Shown: one piece after another, positions 57,541 through 64,000 of the stretch
How the letters are laid out: each line of letters opens with the position of its first letter
How positions within the stretch are numbered: the first letter of the stretch is position 1
NCBI RefSeq assembly: GCF_042453785.1
Contig: NC_091675.1
Span: forward strand, 51,284,501-51,348,500
DNA: 64,000 nucleotides
Source: Malus domestica
Taxonomy: Eukaryota; Streptophyta; Magnoliopsida; Rosales; Rosaceae
Reading direction: 5' to 3'
The notes under the pieces: model-generated
The model's input: only the letters and a program-made list of their open reading frames with translations
Databases searched by the model: none
What the model was told of the DNA's origin: nothing
Translations under genes and position numbers: made by a program

Positions 57541-57921
57541 GTGGGGCGCAACCAAGTTGATGCGGGAGTTGATTCTGATGTGAAGGTCTTCTGTTGTATC
57601 TTGTGTTGCTATGTGGGGCGCAACCAAGTTGATGCGGGAGTTGATTCTGATGAGAGGGTGGGAGTCGTTGACGACAACCAAGGCTAATTTGGTGTCTGGA
57701 GGTATAGTAATTCAACCAATTCAAAATAAACCTTGTGAGCAGAGAGCATAGTGCATTGTCCCAATGTACTTGTATTTTCGTTTAATAAACGTAGTTTTCA
57801 TCTTTCAGTTATGCTCATAGCAAAGGTGTTTTAGGTTAAGATAATTTATGCTTCGATGCGTAATTTAAACAGTATTATGACACTTTTAACGGCTTACAAG
57901 GACGAATCACTCGTAAGATCA
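57541..57921 (+). repeat. MADS 3' tail, second copy (T2), with a 72-bp duplication
   Basis: GTGGGGCGCAACCAAGTTGA occurs at 57541 and again at 57613; the second continues as a full match to T1 (50258-50565) up to CACTCGTAAGATCA near 57921. The first is a short tandem duplicate joined by UGT-array-like sequence (TTCTGTTGTATCTTGTGTTG). T1 and T2 bracket the inserted UGT blocks. Confidence 0.88.
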
Positions 57922-58629
57922 CACAGTATGCCCATGTTCATTCCGAAGCTTCGTCACCTTCTATGGAAGAACTAACGGCTTCAAATGATCGAAGGCTAGT
58001 CCTTTCTTGTAGGGATATTTCAAAATGCTTGACAGATTCTATTAGATTTTTTACAGTAGAAGGTTCACTGAGAAGGTACAGATTCTTTGATGTTTGCATT
58101 CCTTACACATGAGCCAACTTTTTGGTTCAGCAAAACAAGCATTCTTTTGGTCAATGACACATCTCAACATCTTTTATTTGGTTACCAAACGGGATCGATC
58201 CAAGAATGATTCTAAATGAGAGTGAGCCTTGACGTTATGAACATGTTGCTCCTCGGTGAAATATGTTGAAACAACCCATTTGCAAAAATGAAGTAAGACT
58301 GCCTACGATAGACGTTACCCAACCCTCGCAATGCGGAGAACCTTGTTAGTTTAGGGTGTTGATTCATTCACACGCAGTCTGTGTTAGAATCTGGACTAAG
58401 ATGAAGGATCGGATACCCTCATCCAGGCGAAAAAGAAAGGAAAAACACAGAAGATGTAGCCAGCGTTAATTCATGTAACTTCACATAAGAACAAGTGCAG
58501 CAGTCTGACTCCATATCTTTCATTACAGCTATGGTACAAGTATCATATCGAAAGTTACCAAAAACATCAACTTTACAAACAAATAATTATCTGCGACAAG
58601 CAAAGAGATTCTCCGAATCCAAGTCCTTA
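57922..58629. other. Intergenic, including LEA gene 3' UTR
   Basis: No gene seen. The right part should hold the 3' UTR of the minus-strand LEA gene. The left part is probably the original downstream flank of the MADS gene. Confidence 0.55.
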
Positions 58630-60903
58630 TCAACAGCATGAACTGGGGAGGTGCTGGGCAAGATACACAAGATGCCAGCTAAGAGCCATTAGTGACGCGA
58701 TGTTGAGGAACGACGAACATGTATTTAGCTTCTTCAGGCTCTCACGCATCTCGTTAAGCCTCTCAATATCAGGCTCAACCACCTGTTGCTCCCTCCTCGA
58801 GACTTGTGGAGGCGTCGTGATTGAGGGTTCGCCTTCAGTGGTAGTCTGCTGCTGCTGCTGCTGGCCAGCCTCCCTGCTGATTCTGGCATCAACATGTACT
58901 CTCTCTCTTCCTCTTCCTTCTTCCTTCTCGATCTTCATTCTCTCAAACATCACCTGCACGCACATTCTATGCAATGAGAGCAAATACACACGGACCAAGC
59001 ACACGCGCAAGAGCATAAATGAAATTACTTGGAACACTGCAACAAGACTGAAAATGAAGGCGAGTTTAGCAGAGCTGCTAAAAAACAAGGAAACACGGAC
59101 AGCCAAATTCCATCCAAAACGCCGAGTAATTAACATACAAGGCAATTTTAAAGTATGCCTAGTAGCTATAGAAATCCTTGTCATTGTATCAGTAACAATA
59201 ATAGAAAAGCAGAAAGACCTTCAACGCAATGAACTATGCTGATGGCCCCCAATTATAATGCACAAACTGTGAAAAATATAGGGTTCCAGACTCGCGAATT
59301 GTTTCAAGTGCTCATGTCGAACTATAAACACAGATGACCAAGAACGTATTGACGATTAACAATCATGCCTGTGAAGGGGATCAGGGAATGGCACACACCA
59401 GAGCCAAATCTGCTGGAAGACAAAATCCTCCGAACGATATCACGGCATAAACAAAGTAATTATATCAAAACAATCTACATCAGGATAAAATCATAAGAAT
59501 ATCAGAGCACTAATTGTACCGTGATTCCGAAATACAAAATAATAAAAAGCTAGTGGTCGATACAAGCATGCCATTAATATAGTATATGAACACCAGACAT
59601 ACAACTTATATATGATTCTATATAATTTTTTGTTGACGATTACCTTAGTGGATCGAGGCTCCAAGTACATCATATTGAATAAGATCATGGAAAGAGCAGC
59701 GATAAGATTATAGTTCTGCAACATATCCGCCGCCTTCCCTCGAAACAATGAGCTTCTATGTCTCCACAGATGACCCAACAATGCCATCCCAACACTATAC
59801 GCCATGGCCTTGAAATAAACCTTGTAAATCTTGCTCTGTACCATCCCAAACTGCTGCGGCGGCAGACTCCACGCCAACACGTGGCTCGACACGAACGTAA
59901 TCCACATGCACATTCCGTAAGCCGTAGCCAGCCCGAATAGATGCGCCACGGACATCAAACCCTCCAGTAAGTCACCCGATGCTATGGACCTGAATGCACC
60001 GTACCAGAACTCTCTTACTTTGTCCCTCGACTGATGCAGCCTCTTCTGGGTCCCACTTTTGAGCTCCTCCGCTCCAGCCTTAACCTTACCAGCTGCTTCC
60101 TCCGCAGTCTCTTTCGCTTCTTTCGCTTTTTCAGCCAAGTCACTTTTGAGCTCCTCCGCTCCAGCCTTCACCTTAAAAGCTGCTTCCTCCGCGGTCTCTT
60201 TAGCTTCTTTTGCTTTTTCCGCCAACGTGTCCCCCATGTCCTTGGCCGTCTTGGAGGCGTTCTTTGCTTTTTCCATTGGGTCTCTAGCAGTTTCCTCAAC
60301 CTCGTGCGCCTTATCCGACACCGTATCTTTCGCCCTCTCGTACACATTTTCGACCGCCTCGCCTGCCCTGTGTGCCGCCTCACCTACCTTATGCGCCGCC
60401 TCCTTTGCCCCGTGTGCTGTCTCCTTACAAATCTCCTTTTTGGTCTCGATAGCACTTGCAATGTTGTGCTTGCATCTTCCGTAGGCATCGCACATGAGCT
60501 CTTTCGGACTGTGACCCTCGCCATGGCCTTGGCCAAAGTTAGCGAGACCAGAGGCCGCTTCTTTGATGTTTTCCATGGAGTTGTCGAAAGCCCTAGAAAT
60601 CTTCGAGGGCGACGATACTTCATTTTCGGAGAAGGAAGAAGACTCTCTGCGGGGTGGATGGCCGTGTTCCGGCGAGATTGAGACTTTGGTTTTGTGGTGG
60701 CCATGCTCATCGTACTCCACGACAACCACCCTGTGCCCATTTTTGACAATGACTTCCTGATCCCTAGCATGCTGCTGCTGAGGACCTTCTTGCCTCTGCT
60801 TCTGCTGCTGGGTCTGATCACTTGGTGGGCTGGCAGACGGAAACCACACCCCAGCGGTTACCAGTGAAGTCACAACAAGGAACAGAGCCACAAAGTTCAT
60901 CAT
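58630..60903 (-). CDS. LEA-domain protein with TMEM205-like (DUF4149) membrane domain
   Basis: Two exons, 59644-60903 and 58630-58953, joined across a 690-bp GT-AG intron; 527 residues. Residues 1 to about 20 (MMNFVALFLVVTSLVTAGVW) form a signal peptide or anchor. A Gln/His-rich stretch follows, then from about 115 to 300 a charged, Ala/Lys/Glu-rich group 3 LEA region with 11-mer-like repeats, including a 29-residue unit (AEKAKEAKETAEEAA...KAGAEELKS) present twice at 227-254 and 256-283. From about 300 on, a membrane part has hydrophobic segments near 318-340, 366-382 and 396-414 and one at the C-terminus (FLNIASLMALSWHLVYLAQ). The layout matches Arabidopsis At1g72100-like proteins of maturing seeds. 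The likely role is membrane protection during desiccation; this is inference. ABRE-type motifs upstream fit ABA control. Confidence 0.92.
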
Positions 60904-61072
60904 TTTCTGGGTTTTGATTTCTGCGTAAGCACGAATAATACGATGATTTCTTGCTTTTTAAAATCACAAACAAATGGGTGAGGGTTTTCTTTGTTTGCTC
61001 AGTGTCGCAAAACAACGGTGGGAGCGAAGGGTTGGGGTTGTGTACGAAATTGGCACTTGTTGTTGGTGTGCG

Positions 61073-61145
61073 ACGTGGCGCTTAGGTGCTTGACATGTAC
61101 TGCGTTGCGAGAGGAGTCGACACGTGTTCACCTGGATGGCCACGT
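61073..61145 (-). promoter_or_regulatory. ABRE/G-box cluster upstream of the LEA gene
   Basis: Within 75 bp, about 170-240 bp upstream of the start codon, there are ACGTGGC (61073-61079), CACGTG (61121-61126) and GCCACGT (61139-61145, the same ABRE core inverted). Clusters of ACGT-core elements are the usual signature of ABA- and seed-maturation-responsive LEA promoters, bound by ABI5/AREB-type bZIPs. Confidence 0.75.
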
Positions 61146-62675
61146 CGATTAGTTCGTGTCAATTGGAAAATGCTTGAGCTATTGCCCATGGCTTCACTGC
61201 TTCCCGAGTGTTCCTATCTGTGTTTATAATCATCCATTTATGTGATACATTCAAAAAAATTATTCCTGCAAGAATCATTTCAACCGAAGATCCTTTGATA
61301 TTTTAATGTAATACAAATTGGCAGGGTAATAACCAAGTAATATCTTTATAATCAATCATCAATTTATGTGATATATTTGACTGATTGAATGATCTCTCAC
61401 ATAATTATTTTTTGTAAAACTAATATTTAAATGAAGATTAATAAATTGAATAGTTTAATCATTGATTTTATTAGCCATCACCAATGACTAACGATAGAGT
61501 CCATTCCGTGAAGTAGAATAATTAAGAAATGAGAGATTTTTCAGTGACTGTCATACGAGATGGTACAACACGTGTCTCTATATAAATAGTAAGTTATATG
61601 TGTTAAAATGTTAATAACTTAAAAATTAAAATTTTTCACCACTTATATAAAAACACGTAATATACCATTCGTATTTCCGTCACAATTAAAAATTTCTCCT
61701 AAGAAAGGAGGGGGCGTTGAAGCCCATTGGAAGTGTGACACTCACACCCTCGAGCTGCTCGATTGGAGGACCGTGCTGTTCAACTCCAAGTTTAGCTGCT
61801 CGAAGATCGGCAATGAGACAATTGATACGCACTAAATTGTAAAAGATCGGCAAGTCTCATATGGCATGGTCAGAGTCTTAAAGCATATGACCATTTTTGA
61901 TCATCACCTTTAATAAATAATGATGTGTATGAACTCGTTTGGAAATACTTTTAAAATAAAATTGATTTTGGGTTTCAAAAGTACTTTAAGTGCTCTCTCT
62001 ACAAGACGCACAGATCTGGTGTTTCTTCTAAAAAGCACTTAAAGTGTTGGTTTTTTTAGGATTCACTTAAATTTTTACTAAATATTGATTTTGAAAATAT
62101 TTGGACAAAAAACGCTTTTAGTTATTTTAAAAACATTTCAAACAAGCCCTATATGTAAACATATATTATGAAATATGTGTACGTGTTGATTTTTCCTATT
62201 TTAGAGCTCATTTATGTTGGGCTTGTAATGTTTTCCAAGCCCATGTAAATCATTTGTTTGGAAGAGTGGGCCTTGTCTCAATCAAAAGTTTCACCTGACT
62301 TCAAAAAAGCTATCCTTGGCAAAATCATGTTCGCCGTCACCCGCATCCTGCGATGTCCCGACTCCTCCCTCTCTTTCTCTCTCCCATATTCGCAAATGTA
62401 TCGACTCTCCACATGGACGCAGAGAAAGAGCAGCGGAGACAGAAAAAGCTGTGTTTTTTTCTCCGTCTGAAACTGAAGTAGTCGCTATGAAAAAGAAGAA
62501 ATAACCGAACCGCATGCACCGCCTGGACCACCTAAACCGTCTAGGCGGCCGCCTAATTCTTTTTCCAATTGTCCAAATGCCTACGGCAAAATAGCGGCAG
62601 TTAGCCATTGCCTAGAGCTGAGCCCATTTTTAGAACAGTGAGCCTAGCGCTTAGCCCGATTTTTAGAACAGTGAC
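61146..62675. other. Intergenic, no gene; contains a MITE
   Basis: AT-rich up to about 62230 with one MITE (61931-62150). From about 62250 to 62640 the sequence is more GC-rich, with CT runs and GGCGGCCGCC, but has no frame I can assign. Frames there overlap on both strands and show no domain. Confidence 0.55.
61931..62150. mobile_element. MITE of about 220 bp, hAT-like
   Basis: The left end CTCGTTTGGAAATACTTTTA is inverted at the right end (TAAAAACATTTCAAACAAG). The interior AAGTACTTTAAGTG and AAAAAGCACTTAAAGTG phrases are common in such plant MITEs. No clean target duplication was found. Confidence 0.65.
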
Positions 62676-62677
62676 TC

Positions 62678-62722
62678 GATATAGTTGCAGAAGCTGAGTA
62701 TAGAGGCATGACCAAGGGCGAA
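62678..62722 (+). pseudogene. Short Copia RNase H remnant
   Basis: One frame reads DIVAEAEYRGMTKGE, resembling the SSAEAEYRAMA motif of Copia RNase H. Only about 15 codons are recognisable, so this is a scrap of an old retrotransposon. Confidence 0.5.
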
Positions 62723-62859
62723 GCTACTTGGTGGGGCGGTTCCTGGAACCGCCCCTCTGGTCCCGTCGGAAGTGAGCAATCCCGTCTGGTTGTCTGGTTT
62801 TTGGTGCTCTGCAATAGAGCCCAGTGCTGCTGTGTTTCTGTTTTCAATTTTCAAACCCA

Positions 62860-63955
62860 GGCCAATAAATTTTTGGCCAAATTGGAAAAATGATCGTATT
62901 CAGAAACTCGGATTTAAAAACCCTGGTCCGTTATCAAATTTAGCCCATAAGTAATTTTTTCGTTAATTATCTGTTAATACATGGGTAAAATTGTACTTTG
63001 ACATGTGACCTCTTCCTCGTCTCTCTGCTCTCTCTGTAATTTGAATTTTCACAAAACCAATTCTGAGAAAACCGTCATTGAGATCAGCAGGAAGCTTCAA
63101 GACTGGCCTCTCATTGCTTTCTACGAACAGCAAGAATTGAAAGGCTTGAAAGACTGTCCTCTCGCAGGACATGCTCAATGTTCCAGTCCTCTATATCATT
63201 GGAGCTTTTTCATGGCAGACCTTAATGTGTGGTCTGCTAGGAATTCCTCCATCAAATGGAGTCATCCCACAGTCTCCAACGCATATAAAGAGTTTAGCTA
63301 CTCTTAAACACCAGGTAATCACACAAAACCTTTTGTTTATCGAACTGTATGGAAATATGCAAGATGCCTATCGACAGATGCAGACGCCTTTGGTTTACTA
63401 GGAGGCCTCATCTCGAGTATGACAAGAATATATATTTTGATTTTCAAATTTTTTGATATAATAAACCTGTGGCTTTGATTTGCAATGGCAAGAAGGCTGT
63501 AGTTTAGAACATTTGATGATATTAATTACCAGGTGATCATCGTGCTTTAATTGAAACACTTTTGTATTGCAGGGACTAAATGAATTAATAGAATCAACCA
63601 TCCAGGCAGCTTCAAGTATGGGAAATTATTGGATGCACCAGTTGATGAGACAGTATTTGATATTGAGAAATAGATTGATGATTTATTGCCGGTTGAGGTG
63701 AAGGAGCAGCGTCTCAGTAACCTGCTTCAAGCGGTATTGGTGGGGATGTGTTACAGAGAGAGCAGAGAGATGGGGAAGAGGCACATGTCAAAGTACAATT
63801 TTACACATGTATTAATAGATAGACTTTTGAATTAAATTTGTTAGCGGAGTACACACAGGAGTTTAAATCCAAGTTCTTTTTAGCACAAGGGTTATCTTCC
63901 AAATACCTTATAACCACATGAATCATTTATCTAATTTGGCCTAAATTTTTTGGGC
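62860..63955. mobile_element. Pack-MULE-like element carrying BOR gene pieces
   Basis: The ends are inverted repeats of about 200 bp: GGCCAATAAATTTTTGGCCA at the left and, on the other strand at the right, GCCCAAAAAATTTAGGCCAA. Both continue inward through TTAATACATG, AAAATTGTACTTTGACATGT and a CTCTTCC...TCTCTCTGCTCTCTCTG block (62995-63035; 63745-63800 inverted). The arms are diverged, and a 9-bp target duplication is not clear. The interior holds boron-transporter exons and no transposase, the layout of a Pack-MULE. The captured part reads on the plus strand. Confidence 0.8.
63168..63745 (+). pseudogene. Captured boron transporter (BOR) fragments
   Basis: Three pieces of a BOR-type borate exporter occur in order. 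About 63168-63314 includes LLGIPPSNGVIPQSP then SLATLKHQ, ending at a GT. About 63345-63405 reads YGNMQDAYRQMQTPLVY and then a stop. About 63573-63740 follows a TTGCAG acceptor, with LNELIESTIQAASSMGN, and after a frameshift DAPVDETVFDIEK, a stop, and DDLLPVEVKEQRLSNLLQ. Together these cover only a central part of the roughly 700-residue family, and stops and shifts prevent function. Confidence 0.88.
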
Positions 63956-64000
63956 AAATAATTTTTTTTTAAGTAGAATGGTGAGTTTAGTTTCTATTAA

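Noticed and set aside
60034..60681. 215-codon plus-strand frame opposite the LEA gene
   Set aside because: Shadow of the repetitive Ala/Lys/Glu codons of the LEA region; no domain and no independent start context.
62258..62608. Overlapping frames on both strands near 62258-62608
   Set aside because: CT-rich repetitive sequence without recognisable domain, splice pattern or consistent coding composition.
1..64000. CRISPR arrays, operons, ribosome-binding sites, prophage or defence systems
   Set aside because: The genes are spliced plant nuclear genes and the regular repeats are transposons or minisatellites.

Overview
This is nuclear DNA from a flowering plant, very probably an apple/pear relative (Rosaceae, Maleae). 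The genes have GT-AG introns and land-plant-specific families (DYW-type PPR, plant bHLH, type I MADS, LEA), and transposon remains fill much of the space between them. Two glycosyltransferase genes look like the phloretin 2'-O-glucosyltransferase family UGT88F known from Malus and Pyrus. There are no prokaryotic features, rRNA or CRISPR arrays.

Layout. 1-5107: 3' part of a decayed Ty1/Copia element ending in its LTR. 5108-13480: a roughly 0.87-kb repeat present twice. The left copy is split by a 4.4-kb Helitron-like element (with a nested SINE) and by a 1.9-kb Mutator-like element (MULE); the right copy is uninterrupted. 13587-21121 (-): complete 13-exon gene for proteasome subunit RPN2. 22238-22872: two small inverted-repeat elements. 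24480-27796 (+): five-exon bHLH81-type transcription factor, with a tandem duplication upstream and a SINE in an intron. 29038-30480 (-): first UGT88F gene. 34080-43465: a young Ty3/Gypsy chromovirus-type retrotransposon (minus strand) with 2.2-kb LTRs and a perfect 5-bp target duplication. 44353-47594 (+): disabled DYW-class PPR gene. 49779-50237 (+): short type I MADS-box gene. 50569-56465: a second copy of the bHLH-tail plus UGT88F block, with the second full UGT at 52790-54241 (-) and an expanded tandem array in its upstream region. 56466-57540: a third, partial copy of the UGT 5' end, split by a 510-bp element. 58630-60903 (-): LEA/TMEM205-like membrane protein gene with ABRE-type motifs upstream. 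62860-63955: a Pack-MULE-like element carrying pieces of a boron-transporter gene.

The main story is segmental duplication of a specialised-metabolism gene. One intact neighbourhood (bHLH last exons, then a convergent UGT88F gene) was copied about 23 kb away into the tail of a MADS-box gene. The copy kept a full UGT reading frame but only the last two bHLH exons. The two UGT promoters then diverged: one repeat unit upstream of the first gene, about seven upstream of the second. RPN2, the bHLH gene, both UGTs, the short MADS gene and the LEA gene look able to encode proteins. The PPR gene, the Copia and Gypsy polyproteins, the orphan bHLH exons and the BOR fragment look broken. All boundaries and identities come from reading the sequence by eye; no alignments or database searches were run.
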